Shown: positions 42,509-51,877 of the stretch, one piece after another
Layout of the letters: the number at the start of each line of letters is the position of its first letter
Numbering within the stretch: the stretch's first letter is position 1
From: Balneolaceae bacterium UBA7797
GTDB taxonomy: Bacteria > Bacteroidota > Rhodothermia > Balneolales > Balneolaceae
DNA length: 51,877 nt
Assembly (NCBI GenBank): GCA_002480645.1
Contig: DLCN01000012.1
Location: 1 to 51,877 of the forward strand
Direction of reading: 5' to 3'
Position numbers and translations under genes: made by a program
Notes under the pieces: generated by a model
What the model was told of the DNA's origin: nothing
Database searches by the model: none
What the model saw: the letters and a program-made list of their open reading frames with translations, nothing else

Positions 42509-45500
42509 ATGCACAGGAAAAAACTACTATCGGTCATCTGGGTTATTGCTTTATGTAGTTTGATAAACGTATTAGAAGCTCAGGTTTCCGTTTCCAAACT
42601 ATTTACTAACGGAGCTGTTCTGCAAAGAAATACTGAAATTCATATTTGGGGATGGGGAAATCCCGGAGCCACTATCACCATTCAATTCGCAGATTCAATC
42701 AGAACCACAACGGTAACTGCTCATGGTTCCTGGTCAACATATCTGCCTTCCTTTGAAGCCGGTGGTCCGTACAACCTTTCAATTACTGATTCTCAGACCA
42801 CACTTAACCGATCCGATTTGTTGGTTGGTGATGTATATCTTATTTCTGGACAGTCAAATATGGAAATGACTTTATATCAGTCTGATGGTGGCCCTGAAGA
42901 AGCATCAGCTGCGAATTACCCTGAAATACGGGAATTCAAAATCAACAAATCCACCTCTAAAGCAGAAAGTGAGCAACTTGGAGTAGTAAGCTGGAAACCT
43001 GCAGTGGGTAGTCAGGCTTCCGGTTTTTCAGCGGTTGGCTATTACTTTGCGAAGAATTTGTATGCAGAATACGGCGTGCCGATAGGGCTCCTTAACAATT
43101 CGTATGGTGGGGCAAGAATTGAAGCTTTTATGAGTGAAGCTATGCTAGGCTTTGATGAAGATGATGTGGTTCTGGCAAACGGCGAAACTGAACGCCAACC
43201 CACACTCATATTTAATAAAATGGTGAACCCAATTCTTCCGTTCAACTACAGTGGAATCGTTTGGTATCAGGCGGAATCAAATGGAGACAGCATGGAGGAT
43301 GCCCTTGCTTATGGAGAACTGTTTAAAACTATGATCACTTCTTATCGGGATAGTTTAAACAATCAGGAAACACCTTTTATTTGGGTACAATTACCTGCTT
43401 TTTACGAACCAGCCGGAGATATGCCCTCCACCTGGGATGCCTGGCCACAACTTAGAGCGCAGCAATCCGGTGCATTGTCACTACCATTTACAGGTGAAGC
43501 CATTACCATTGATGTGGGAGATGTTGACATACATCCAACCAATAAAAAGCCCGTTGGTGAGCGTTTGGCTTTGCTAGCCCGCAACCTGGTTTATGGTGAA
43601 GAAATTGTGGCTCAAAGTCCCCGATATAGATCTAATGCTTTAACAGATTCTGGAGCCGTTGAAATCCAATTCTACCTTTTCGGAGATTCTTTGGTTACTG
43701 ATAATCCGGATAATAAAGATCTGAATAGTTTCGCTCTTGCCGGTGAAAACGGTCAGTTCAAGTGGGCTCAGTCCAGAATTTCCAATAATAGTATCATAGT
43801 CTGGCATGAAGATATTCCTGTTCCCACTCATATCCGTTATGCGTGGGAATACAATCCCGGTGAAATTGATGTTTTTAACTCAGTTGGACTCCCGTTAGCC
43901 CCATTTCAGGCAGAAGTTAATCCCGGGTTCAAAATAGGTTCATTCAATTCGTCAAGAACTGCCATTGAGCAGGGGCAATCAGCAGTTCTAAGCTGGCTGG
44001 TTTATAATGCCCGTTTGGTAACTTTAGATGGTGCAGAGGTTGATACTTCCGGCTCGATAAGTGTATCACCAACTATGACCACATCTTATGAACTTATTGC
44101 ATTTAGTGCACTCGACTCCAGTGAATCAGATACTTCTCATCTTACTCTACAGGTATTGGATCCTTCGGAATTGAACCGTACCTATGGTCGCCCGGTTACA
44201 GCATCCACCTATGAAACCTGCTGTGGAGATCCACTATTACCGGAATTTGCAACAGACGAAGACCTTTCTACCAGATGGAGTTCAGCATGGAGTGATGGCA
44301 CAAGAGATAATCCTGAGGAGGAAATGTACGACGGCTCACCCGACGATGAATGGATCACCGTTGATCTTCAACAATACATTGACCTTGATCAAGTGATATT
44401 GAATTGGGAAGCAGCCTATGGCTCCTCGTATGATATCAACATTTCGTTGGATGGATATCAATGGAAGAATATATATGCAGAAAGAGAGGGAAATGGAGGG
44501 ATTGACAGTATTTCGTTTAACGAACCTGCTACAGGCCGGTACCTTCAAATGCGAGGAATTGAAAGAGCAACAGTGTACGGATATTCACTGTATGAATTTC
44601 AAGCGTACGGAATTACCTCATTGATACAACCTCCTCAGATCAGTATTTACTCACCCACCGGTAACTTCTATTCTGAACAAACAGACAGTGTGCTTATTAA
44701 AACCCGCGTAACGGATGAAAACGGATCCGTAGATCGGGTTTCATTCTTAGTAAATGGAGATACAATCATCACTAAAACTGATGCCGAATTTGAATTCTAT
44801 TTGCAGCTAAATGGATTGGATGAATATCAAATATCAGCCATTGCCACAGATAACGACGAAATAAGTATTCAATCAGCTCCTCTAACGATATATGTACCCC
44901 ATTCAGATTTTACAGTTTATGAAGCCGAAGAGGCCGTGTTAACCGGTGGGGCAACGGTTCAGATTTCCATGTTCAACAGTGGTGGAGAATTCGTTGATGC
45001 CAGGGATGCATGGACTATAACATTTCCATCTTTCAATTTATGGGGATCCGGCGAGCACCTCATAAACATCAATTACCAACTCACCTATGAATCCCCTAAA
45101 AGTCAATATTTAGTTATCAATGGGGATACGGTAGCTACCTTAGAGTTTAATGCCGATAATACTTCTGATTGGATCAATCTTGCATATAAACACGACTTCG
45201 AACGGGACTATGATAACACTATCGCAATTCATGGCTTCTGGAATTGGATGAGCTTTGATTATATACAAGTAGAAGGGGTAAATAAAGGATTAACTACTGA
45301 AAATAACTCATCACTTCCAGCCGGCGTACGTTTATATCAGAACTATCCGAATCCATTCAACCCGACCACACAAATCAGTTTTGACCTGCCCGTTAATGAT
45401 CATGTACAATTGATTGTTTTTGATATGACAGGAAGAGTTGTATCCACGCTATTAGATGGTTCAAAAAATGCCGGATCACATACTGTACCCTTCGATGCTT

Positions 45501-45583
45501 CAACCCTTGCTAGCGGTATATACTTTTATCAGCTAAAAGGTTCTTTCGGTGTACAAACAAGATCACTTACTTTGATCAGGTAA
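42509..45583 (+). CDS. Sialate O-acetylesterase-like multidomain enzyme, T9SS cargo
   Basis: A 1024-residue secreted enzyme with several domains. It has a signal peptide (1-24) and an SGNH-type carbohydrate esterase of the sialate O-acetylesterase family (about 25-460), with nucleophile Ser116 in LISGQSNMEM and a DVDIHP Asp/His segment. Then come an Ig-like stretch, an F5/8 type C (discoidin-like) carbohydrate-binding domain (about 557-705), an Ig-like domain (about 706-795), a CBM-like domain (about 800-930, YEAEEAVLTGG) and a T9SS type A sorting domain (from about 936, NYPNPFNPTTQ, ending LTLIR). It deacetylates sugars, though plant or algal polysaccharides are as likely targets as sialic acid. 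It is divergent from the GH30 gene. No SusC/SusD pair is present. The SD is GGTGGAG before ATG 42509. Confidence 0.88.
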   Translation: MHRKKLLSVIWVIALCSLINVLEAQVSVSKLFTNGAVLQRNTEIHIWGWGNPGATITIQFADSIRTTTVTAHGSWSTYLPSFEAGGPYNLSITDSQTTLNRSDLLVGDVYLISGQSNMEMTLYQSDGGPEEASAANYPEIREFKINKSTSKAESEQLGVVSWKPAVGSQASGFSAVGYYFAKNLYAEYGVPIGLLNNSYGGARIEAFMSEAMLGFDEDDVVLANGETERQPTLIFNKMVNPILPFNYSGIVWYQAESNGDSMEDALAYGELFKTMITSYRDSLNNQETPFIWVQLPAFYEPAGDMPSTWDAWPQLRAQQSGALSLPFTGEAITIDVGDVDIHPTNKKPVGERLALLARNLVYGEEIVAQSPRYRSNALTDSGAVEIQFYLFGDSLVTDNPDNKDLNSFALAGENGQFKWAQSRISNNSIIVWHEDIPVPTHIRYAWEYNPGEIDVFNSVGLPLAPFQAEVNPGFKIGSFNSSRTAIEQGQSAVLSWLVYNARLVTLDGAEVDTSGSISVSPTMTTSYELIAFSALDSSESDTSHLTLQVLDPSELNRTYGRPVTASTYETCCGDPLLPEFATDEDLSTRWSSAWSDGTRDNPEEEMYDGSPDDEWITVDLQQYIDLDQVILNWEAAYGSSYDINISLDGYQWKNIYAEREGNGGIDSISFNEPATGRYLQMRGIERATVYGYSLYEFQAYGITSLIQPPQISIYSPTGNFYSEQTDSVLIKTRVTDENGSVDRVSFLVNGDTIITKTDAEFEFYLQLNGLDEYQISAIATDNDEISIQSAPLTIYVPHSDFTVYEAEEAVLTGGATVQISMFNSGGEFVDARDAWTITFPSFNLWGSGEHLININYQLTYESPKSQYLVINGDTVATLEFNADNTSDWINLAYKHDFERDYDNTIAIHGFWNWMSFDYIQVEGVNKGLTTENNSSLPAGVRLYQNYPNPFNPTTQISFDLPVNDHVQLIVFDMTGRVVSTLLDGSKNAGSHTVPFDASTLASGIYFYQLKGSFGVQTRSLTLIR

Positions 45584-45585
45584 AT

Positions 45586-45616
45586 AAAAAAAGCCTCCTG
45601 CGATCACAGGAGGCTT
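45586..45616. terminator. Bidirectional terminator between the esterase gene and rpoC
   Basis: AGCCTCCTG (45592-45600) pairs perfectly with CAGGAGGCT (45607-45615) around a 6-nt loop, with an A-run on the left serving as the T-tract of the minus strand. It ends the rpoBC transcript and probably also the esterase gene; the plus-strand T-tract is weak. Confidence 0.85.
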
Positions 45617-45639
45617 CAAAAATAAACGGGGAATTCGGG

Positions 45640-48600
45640 TTATTCCTCACCCTCCGGAGCATCAGCATTTTCACCACTGAGTGCTTCGAATACTTTTGCC
45701 ACTTCTTCCTCGCCTTCTTCCATGTCTTTGCGGGAACCAACGATGATATCGTTGTAATCGCGCAGACCGGTACCGGCTGGTACTTTGTGTCCCACAACCA
45801 CATTTTCTTTCAGGCCGCGTAAGAAATCTTTCTTCGCTTCGATAGATGCCTGTGTAAGAACTTTGGTGGTTTCCTGGAAGGATGCAGCTGACAACCAACT
45901 CTCGGTTGAAAGTGCTGCACGGGTAATACCAAGAAGAATTGGTTTAGAAATTGCAGGTTCTGCTTCACGGGTTTGCAGTTCCTCTTTGTCATCACGGATC
46001 AACTGATTGTTGATATCGCGAACTTCACGACGGTCGAGGATGGTGCCTTTTTTCAGTGCACTTCCACCCGGATCGGTTACTACAAATTTACCGATCAGCT
46101 CATCATTTCGTTGATTTACTTCAAAGCGGTCTACTTTATCCCCTTCCAGGAACATAGTGTCGCCCGGATCGGTGATCTCAACTTTCTGCATCATGGTGCT
46201 CACGATAACCTCAATGTGCTTATCGTTGATCTTCACACCCTGCAGTCGGTAAACCTCCTGAATCTCATTCACCAGGTAAGACTGAACGGCATATGGCCCA
46301 AGAATTGCCAGGATATCCTGAGCTGGAATGGTACCATCCGATAGCGGCTGACCTGCCTTAACAAAGTCGTTAGACTGTACAAGAATATGTTTACTGAGTG
46401 AGATGAGGTATTTTTTCTCATCAGTACCATCTTTAGAACGGATGATCACTTCCTGAGAACCTCTCTTACGTCCACCCATTTCCACAATACCATCGATCTC
46501 GGATACGATCGCTGGTTCACTTGGAGAACGAGCCTCAAACAATTCGGTTACACGCGGCAGACCCGCAGTAATATCTTTCGATTTTGAAGTAGCACGTGGG
46601 ATCTTAGCCATAACCTGACCCGCAGATACTTTCTCGCCGTCATCGATCACAATGTGAGTTTCAACAGGGAGTGTACTTTCACGTAAACGGTCACCATCAC
46701 CTTTAACAACAAGGGTAGGAACCAGCGTACGATCTTTAGAGTCGGTGATCACTTTTTCACGGTGACCTGTTTGTGCATCGGTATCTTCGGTGTAAGTAAT
46801 TCCATCGATGATGTCTTTGTATTCAACCACACCATCAATTTCAGAGAAGATAAGCGCGTTATATGGATCCCACTTACAGAGCTGAGCTCCTTTAGGTACC
46901 ATATCACCTTCTTCTACCATCATCTCACAACCGTAAGGAACGTTGTAATTGATGAGAACTTTACCTTCGTCATCAACAATCTTCAGTTCACCGGCACGGC
47001 TAAGAACAACATTATGCTCTTCTTCACCATCGTTATAAGTAACTACGCGCACATTCTCGAATTCAACTTTACCGTCGAATTTAGCTTTGTGCTGAGAATC
47101 TGCTTCAAGACGAGATGCCGTACCACCCACGTGGAACGTACGAAGTGTAAGCTGTGTACCCGGCTCACCAATAGACTGAGCAGCGATAACACCTACGGCT
47201 TCCCCTTTCTCTACCACTGTACCTCGGGCAAGGTCACGGCCATAACATTTGGCACATACACCACGTCCGGTTTCACAGGTTAGTACAGATCGGATCTCAA
47301 CTTCTTCGATCGAAGTTTCAGCGATCTTCTTAGCTACTTTTTCGTCGATCATCTGATTGGCTTCACAGATCAGCTCATCAGAGATCGGATCATAAATATC
47401 ATGTAAAGAGAATCGACCAATAATCCGGTCTTCCAGTCGCTCAATAATGTCTTCATTATCTTTCAGCGCCTGCATCTTAATACCTCGCAACGTACCGCAA
47501 TCGTCCTCAGTGATGATCACATCCTGAGACACATCCACTAATCGACGGGTAAGGTAACCAGCATCGGCCGTTTTCAGGGCAGTATCCGCAAGACCTTTAC
47601 GGGCACCGTGCGTAGAGATAAAGTATTCAAGTACGGTCAAACCTTCTTTGAATGAAGATAAGATCGGATTTTCGATTACCTCATTACCCTGTTGCATAGA
47701 GCTTTTCTGAGGCTTAGCCATCAAACCACGCATACCTCCAAGCTGACGGATCTGCTCTTTAGAACCCCTCGCACCGGAATCGGCCATCATAAACACAGGA
47801 TTGAATCCTTCACGGTCATCAGCCAATGCCTGGAATAAGGTTTCAGAAACACGGTTTGTAGTGCTGGTCCATTTATCAATTACCTGATTATAACGTTCGT
47901 TATCGGTAATGAAACCCATCTCGTAACGACTCTGAATGTCGGTTACTTCGTCTTTAGCTCCATTGATAAGATCCGCTTTTGCATCAGGAATGATGATATC
48001 TTCGAGACTAAATGAAAGTCCACCAAGAGTAGCATTTTCATACCCTAATTTCTTCATGTCATCGAGGAAGGCCGCAGTTCTTGCAGTTCCTACTTTTCCA
48101 TGAATATCGCCAATGAGCACACGTAACTCTTTCTTACCAAGAGTTTTGTTGATGTAGCCCATTTCTTTAGGAACGATCTTGTTAAACATAACCCGACCGG
48201 TAGAAGTTTTGATCACTTCCATAACCGGATCGCCATTCTCATCAATGGTCTCAACACGAACGTTGATCTTAGAATGCAGATCAAGTTTACCCTGATCGAA
48301 GGCCACAATTACTTCGTCAGCACTTGCAAAGGTCTTTCCTTCCCCGATCTCGCCACTTCTTGGCTTGGTGAGGTAATAAAGACCCAGGATCATATCCTGA
48401 GATGGAACCGCGATCGGTCCACCGTTTGCAGGACTAAGGATGTTATGCGAACCAAGCATCAATACAGATGCTTCAAGCACAGCATCATGGCTCAACGGTA
48501 AGTGAACCGCCATCTGGTCACCATCAAAGTCAGCGTTGAAGGCCGTACATGCGAGTGGGTGAAGTCGGATCGCTTTCTCTTCGATAAGTACCGGTTGAAA

Positions 48601-49947
48601 AGCCTGAATACCTAAACGGTGAAGAGTAGGAGCACGGTTCAACATAACCGGGTGTCCATCGATCACATTTTCAAGTACTTCCCAAACTACCGCATCACGT
48701 CGGTCAACTACTTTCTTAGCACTTTTTACTGTCTTTACATATCCACGCTCAATAAGTCGTCGGATAATAAATGGTTTGTATAACTCAACCGCCATTTCCT
48801 TTGGCAGACCACACTGGTGCATTCCCAGTTCAGGACCTACTACAATTACAGAACGGCCGGAATAATCAACACGCTTACCTAATAGGTTTTGACGGAAACG
48901 ACCGCTCTTCCCTTTCAGCATATCTGACAGAGATTTCAGAGGTCGGTTATTGTTTCGTACGGCGTTTGATTTACGGGAGTTATCATATAATGAATCAACC
49001 GCTTCCTGCAACATGCGTTTCTCGTTTCGGAGAATTACATCAGGAGCTTTGATGTCAATAAGTCTTTTAAGACGGTTATTACGGATGATAACACGTCGGT
49101 AAAGATCGTTCAGGTCAGAGGTGGCAAATCTACCACCTTCCAAAGGTACCAGCGGACGCAATTCTGGTGGAATTACCGGAATTACACGCTGAACCATCCA
49201 CTCCGGCTTATTCTCAGTATGCTGAGCAGCTGCACGGAATGATTCAATAACCTGAAGTCTTTTCAGTTTCTTTTTCTTACGCATTTGTGAGGTTTCATTT
49301 TTCACCTCATAGCGTAATTGATAAGCCAATTCATCAAGATCCAGATCGGCAAGCATTGCTTCCAATGCATCTGCCCCTTCTTTCACAATGAATTTATCCT
49401 CATCATCGTCATCCAATTCGAAATTATCTTCCGGAAGCTGATCGATGATATCATATTTCTCTTCTTCAGAGATCAGGTCGCCTTTGGCATATCCCAGATC
49501 ACGGGCCAGACCCGGATTGATCACTACGAATGTTTCGTAATAAACAATACGATCCAGATTTTTTGAAGATAACCCGAGTAAGTAGGCAATCTTATTTGGT
49601 AATGACTTGAAATACCAAATGTGAACAACAGGCACAGTAAGAGTGATGTGCCCCATTCGCTCACGTCGAACAGCTTTTCTGGTTACTTCCACACCACAAC
49701 GGTCACAAATAATGCCTTTATAGCGGATTCTTTTGTATTTCCCGCAATGGCATTCGTAATCTTTTACCGGTCCAAAGATCTTTTCACAGAAAAGACCATC
49801 CATTTCCGGTTTAAAAGTACGATAGTTGATCGTTTCCGGCGTTAATACTTCACCGTGAGATCTGGATAATATAGTTTCAGCAGAAGCAAGGGATACCCCA
49901 ATGCTGTTGAAGTCGTTGGTTACTGCTAATGTTTTTGTTATTGGCAA
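45640..49947 (-). CDS. rpoC: RNA polymerase subunit beta'
   Basis: A 1435-residue beta' subunit of RNA polymerase. The N-terminal zinc ribbon (CHCGKYKRIRYKGIICDRCG), the catalytic Mg-binding loop NADFDGDQMAVH, the bridge-helix/trigger-loop region and the second Zn-binding cluster (CETGRGVCAKCYG) are all intact. The length is normal for Bacteroidota-like beta' subunits. The acidic C-terminal tail (EGEEEVAKVFEALSGENADAPEGEE, given in part) is lineage-variable. It follows rpoB by 31 nt, the classical rpoBC operon, and ends at the 45586-45616 terminator. Confidence 0.99.
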   Translation of the reverse strand: MPITKTLAVTNDFNSIGVSLASAETILSRSHGEVLTPETINYRTFKPEMDGLFCEKIFGPVKDYECHCGKYKRIRYKGIICDRCGVEVTRKAVRRERMGHITLTVPVVHIWYFKSLPNKIAYLLGLSSKNLDRIVYYETFVVINPGLARDLGYAKGDLISEEEKYDIIDQLPEDNFELDDDDEDKFIVKEGADALEAMLADLDLDELAYQLRYEVKNETSQMRKKKKLKRLQVIESFRAAAQHTENKPEWMVQRVIPVIPPELRPLVPLEGGRFATSDLNDLYRRVIIRNNRLKRLIDIKAPDVILRNEKRMLQEAVDSLYDNSRKSNAVRNNNRPLKSLSDMLKGKSGRFRQNLLGKRVDYSGRSVIVVGPELGMHQCGLPKEMAVELYKPFIIRRLIERGYVKTVKSAKKVVDRRDAVVWEVLENVIDGHPVMLNRAPTLHRLGIQAFQPVLIEEKAIRLHPLACTAFNADFDGDQMAVHLPLSHDAVLEASVLMLGSHNILSPANGGPIAVPSQDMILGLYYLTKPRSGEIGEGKTFASADEVIVAFDQGKLDLHSKINVRVETIDENGDPVMEVIKTSTGRVMFNKIVPKEMGYINKTLGKKELRVLIGDIHGKVGTARTAAFLDDMKKLGYENATLGGLSFSLEDIIIPDAKADLINGAKDEVTDIQSRYEMGFITDNERYNQVIDKWTSTTNRVSETLFQALADDREGFNPVFMMADSGARGSKEQIRQLGGMRGLMAKPQKSSMQQGNEVIENPILSSFKEGLTVLEYFISTHGARKGLADTALKTADAGYLTRRLVDVSQDVIITEDDCGTLRGIKMQALKDNEDIIERLEDRIIGRFSLHDIYDPISDELICEANQMIDEKVAKKIAETSIEEVEIRSVLTCETGRGVCAKCYGRDLARGTVVEKGEAVGVIAAQSIGEPGTQLTLRTFHVGGTASRLEADSQHKAKFDGKVEFENVRVVTYNDGEEEHNVVLSRAGELKIVDDEGKVLINYNVPYGCEMMVEEGDMVPKGAQLCKWDPYNALIFSEIDGVVEYKDIIDGITYTEDTDAQTGHREKVITDSKDRTLVPTLVVKGDGDRLRESTLPVETHIVIDDGEKVSAGQVMAKIPRATSKSKDITAGLPRVTELFEARSPSEPAIVSEIDGIVEMGGRKRGSQEVIIRSKDGTDEKKYLISLSKHILVQSNDFVKAGQPLSDGTIPAQDILAILGPYAVQSYLVNEIQEVYRLQGVKINDKHIEVIVSTMMQKVEITDPGDTMFLEGDKVDRFEVNQRNDELIGKFVVTDPGGSALKKGTILDRREVRDINNQLIRDDKEELQTREAEPAISKPILLGITRAALSTESWLSAASFQETTKVLTQASIEAKKDFLRGLKENVVVGHKVPAGTGLRDYNDIIVGSRKDMEEGEEEVAKVFEALSGENADAPEGEE

Positions 49948-49978
49948 GGGTTTTCCTCCGATACTTTATTAACAGTGA

Positions 49979-51877
49979 TTAATCTAAGTGGATTTCAAGG
50001 CCGAGACCCATAAGCTCTCGTAATAATACCTTGAATGATTCCGGTACGTCTCCATCAGGAAGGTTTTCACCTTTTACAATGGCTTCATAAACTTTGGAAC
50101 GCCCTTTTACATCATCACTTTTTACAGTGAGCATTTCTTTCAGGATGCTGGAAGCACCATAAGCATACAGTGCCCAAACCTCCATCTCACCAAGTCGCTG
50201 ACCACCAAACTGAGCTTTACCACCCAATGGCTGTTGCGTAATTAATGAGTATGGTCCGATTGAACGAGAGTGCATCTTATCCTGAACAAGGTGGTTCAGT
50301 TTGATCATGTAGATGTAACCAACGGTAGTTTTCTGAGAGAAGGCCTCTCCGGTTCTACCATCGTATAAGTTAACACGACCATCTTCCGGTAAGCCGGCTT
50401 CACGTAACTTGCCTTTCACATCATCCATACTTGCACCATCAAAGATAGGTGAAGCGAATGTGGTGCCAAGTTTTTTAGCAGCCCAACCTAATATCGTTTC
50501 ATAAATCTGACCAAGGTTCATACGAGAAGGTACACCCAGTGGGTTTAGACAGATATCTACCGGGGTGCCATCTTCCATGAATGGCATATCCTCTACCGGT
50601 ACGATCTTGGCAACAACACCTTTGTTACCGTGACGACCCGCCATCTTATCACCTACCTGTAGCTTACGTTTCTTAGCCACGTAAACTTTAGCTTTCTGGA
50701 TAATTCCCGGAGGCAGCTCATCTCCTACCTGAATGGCAAAAGTACGTCGTTTAGCTTCGCTGTCAATTTCACGACGTAGCTCACGATAGTTGTGGAACAA
50801 CAGTTTTACGTGTTTTACCAGCTCCTGGTCAGTAGCCCAGTCAATATTTTCGTTGATATTAACCGGATCAATTTCTTCAAATACAGATTTTTTGTACTTC
50901 TCACCTTTAGGGATCAACTCTACATTACTGTAGTTATATACACCCGGTGAGGTTTTATCGCGTAACAGAGAATACATTTTGTCTGCCCACTGCTGATTTA
51001 ATTCAGCCAGCTTTTGAGCATGACGTTCATTTTCCTGCTCTACACGTTTTTTCTCTTCTTTTCTTGAAACGAGTTCGTCTCTTTTTCGGCTGAAGAGTTT
51101 AGTATTAATTACAGTTCCTGAAACGCCCGGAGGTGTTTTCAGCGACGCATCTTTCACATCGCCTGCTTTATCACCGAAGATCGCTCGCAGAAGCTTTTCT
51201 TCCGGAGTCGGATCCGTTTCACCTTTCGGTGTGATCTTACCTACCAGAATGTCACCCGGGGTTACTTTCGCACCCACACGGATCATACCCTTTTCATTCA
51301 GGTTTCTGGTCGCTTCTTCGCTTACGTTTGGAATTTCACGTGTTAATTCTTCTTCACCACGTTTTGTATCACGAACCTGCTGTTCGAATTCAGTAATGTG
51401 GATGGAAGTATAAATATCTTCCTGAACGATACGCTCAGAGATCACGATCGCATCCTCAAAGTTGTATCCTCGCCAAGGCATGAATGCAACAAGCAGGTTA
51501 CGACCTAAGGCCAGTTCACCGCCATCAGTTGAACATCCATCTACCAGAGCCTGATTCTTTACAACCTTGTCTCCGATCTTAACGATTGGACGCTGGTTTG
51601 TAGCAGTATCCTGGTTGGTACGTGTAAATTTATCCAGTCTGTACGACTTGATTCCACCATCAAAGTAGCAGTGTTGTTCCTGATCGGTTCGATCATATTT
51701 AACGCGAACTTCAGTTGCGCTTACATAAACTACTTCACCATCAGCTTCTGCAGTAATGATGGCACGGGAATCACGGGCAGCTCTGTGCTCCAGACCGGTA
51801 CCAACTACTGGTGCTTCAGGACGAAGCAACGGCACAGCCTGACGCTGCATGTTGGAGCCCATCAGGGCGCGGTTGGC
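49979..51877 (-). CDS. rpoB: RNA polymerase subunit beta, C-terminal part (cut by window edge)
   Basis: The last 632 residues of the beta subunit; the 5' part lies beyond the right edge. The frame is open to the edge and begins within the conserved ANRALMGSNMQRQAVPL segment. Other hallmarks are KMAGRHGNKGVVAKI, PLGVPSRMNLGQI and KAQFGGQRLGEMEVWAL. The rifampicin-binding clusters are upstream and not visible. It is the promoter-proximal partner of rpoC. Confidence 0.99.
   Translation of the reverse strand, partial: ANRALMGSNMQRQAVPLLRPEAPVVGTGLEHRAARDSRAIITAEADGEVVYVSATEVRVKYDRTDQEQHCYFDGGIKSYRLDKFTRTNQDTATNQRPIVKIGDKVVKNQALVDGCSTDGGELALGRNLLVAFMPWRGYNFEDAIVISERIVQEDIYTSIHITEFEQQVRDTKRGEEELTREIPNVSEEATRNLNEKGMIRVGAKVTPGDILVGKITPKGETDPTPEEKLLRAIFGDKAGDVKDASLKTPPGVSGTVINTKLFSRKRDELVSRKEEKKRVEQENERHAQKLAELNQQWADKMYSLLRDKTSPGVYNYSNVELIPKGEKYKKSVFEEIDPVNINENIDWATDQELVKHVKLLFHNYRELRREIDSEAKRRTFAIQVGDELPPGIIQKAKVYVAKKRKLQVGDKMAGRHGNKGVVAKIVPVEDMPFMEDGTPVDICLNPLGVPSRMNLGQIYETILGWAAKKLGTTFASPIFDGASMDDVKGKLREAGLPEDGRVNLYDGRTGEAFSQKTTVGYIYMIKLNHLVQDKMHSRSIGPYSLITQQPLGGKAQFGGQRLGEMEVWALYAYGASSILKEMLTVKSDDVKGRSKVYEAIVKGENLPDGDVPESFKVLLRELMGLGLEIHLD

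Noticed and set aside
46762..47283. Open frame of 173 codons on the plus strand inside rpoC
   Set aside because: It is fully antisense to a conserved part of rpoC and has no protein-like motifs or SD; it is a by-product of rpoC codon usage. The same holds for the long antisense frames inside the RND pump and aspS genes.
1..51877. CRISPR arrays, tRNA genes, insertion sequences and known riboswitches
   Set aside because: I looked in the intergenic regions and saw no regularly spaced repeats, cloverleaf with CCA-type acceptor, transposase or recognised riboswitch core.

Overview
The window looks like chromosomal DNA from a free-living, probably marine member of the Bacteroidota/Rhodothermota lineage, most likely close to the Balneolaeota (Balneola/Gracilimonas type). 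This placement is inference from gene content. Four proteins end in the type IX secretion (T9SS) sorting domain with the YPNPFN motif. Two intergenic sites match the Bacteroidota promoter consensus (TTG, about 20 nt, TAnnTTTG). Shine-Dalgarno use is patchy, carotenoid desaturase and bacilliredoxin genes are present, and base composition is moderately AT-rich. I saw no insertion sequence, prophage, CRISPR array, tRNA or complete rRNA gene.

Layout: (1) At 1-188 a minus-strand promoter with an AT-rich upstream flank points off the left edge, and the DNA after it resembles an rRNA-operon leader. (2) At 0.2-5.8 kb there is a queuosine-precursor transporter, a divergent TetR/ABC1-kinase pair and a large secreted Asp-box protein. 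(3) At 6-14.4 kb lie hflK-hflC, a membrane SpoIIE-type phosphatase, a beta-lactamase-fold hydrolase, a lipoprotein alpha-carbonic anhydrase and an MscS channel. (4) At 14.4-18.8 kb, all on the minus strand, are a single-domain response regulator, bacilliredoxin, Mn-type superoxide dismutase and aspS followed by a DUF429 gene. (5) At 19.1-25.5 kb are an orphan LuxR-type regulator without its phospho-acceptor Asp, a predicted ~65-nt transcript, a small barrel-like protein, an operon of a T9SS cargo and an S74-chaperone fibre protein, and a TPR histidine kinase broken by a one-base frameshift in its ATP-binding domain. (6) At 25.5-32.1 kb are RlpA, phytoene desaturase, a small membrane protein, a collagen-like lipoprotein, a DUF3160 T9SS cargo and a small transaldolase. 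(7) At 32.3-39.9 kb is one RND efflux operon (adaptor plus two different pumps). (8) At 40-45.6 kb are a YtxH protein, a lipoprotein and a divergent carbohydrate pair: a GH30 lipoprotein with an SD-led leader ORF, and a multidomain sialate O-acetylesterase secreted by T9SS. (9) At 45.6-51.9 kb are rpoC and the 3' part of rpoB.

Most of this is housekeeping and envelope/stress physiology: membrane protein quality control (HflKC), osmotic protection (MscS), redox defence (Sod, Brx), efflux (RND) and polymer attack (GH30, esterase). The best candidates for new biology are small: the predicted short transcript or attenuator at 19.86-19.96 kb, the pseudo-receiver regulator just before it, the overlapping leader ORF before the GH30 gene, the frameshifted kinase, and a hydrolase whose signal peptide implies a non-canonical start codon.
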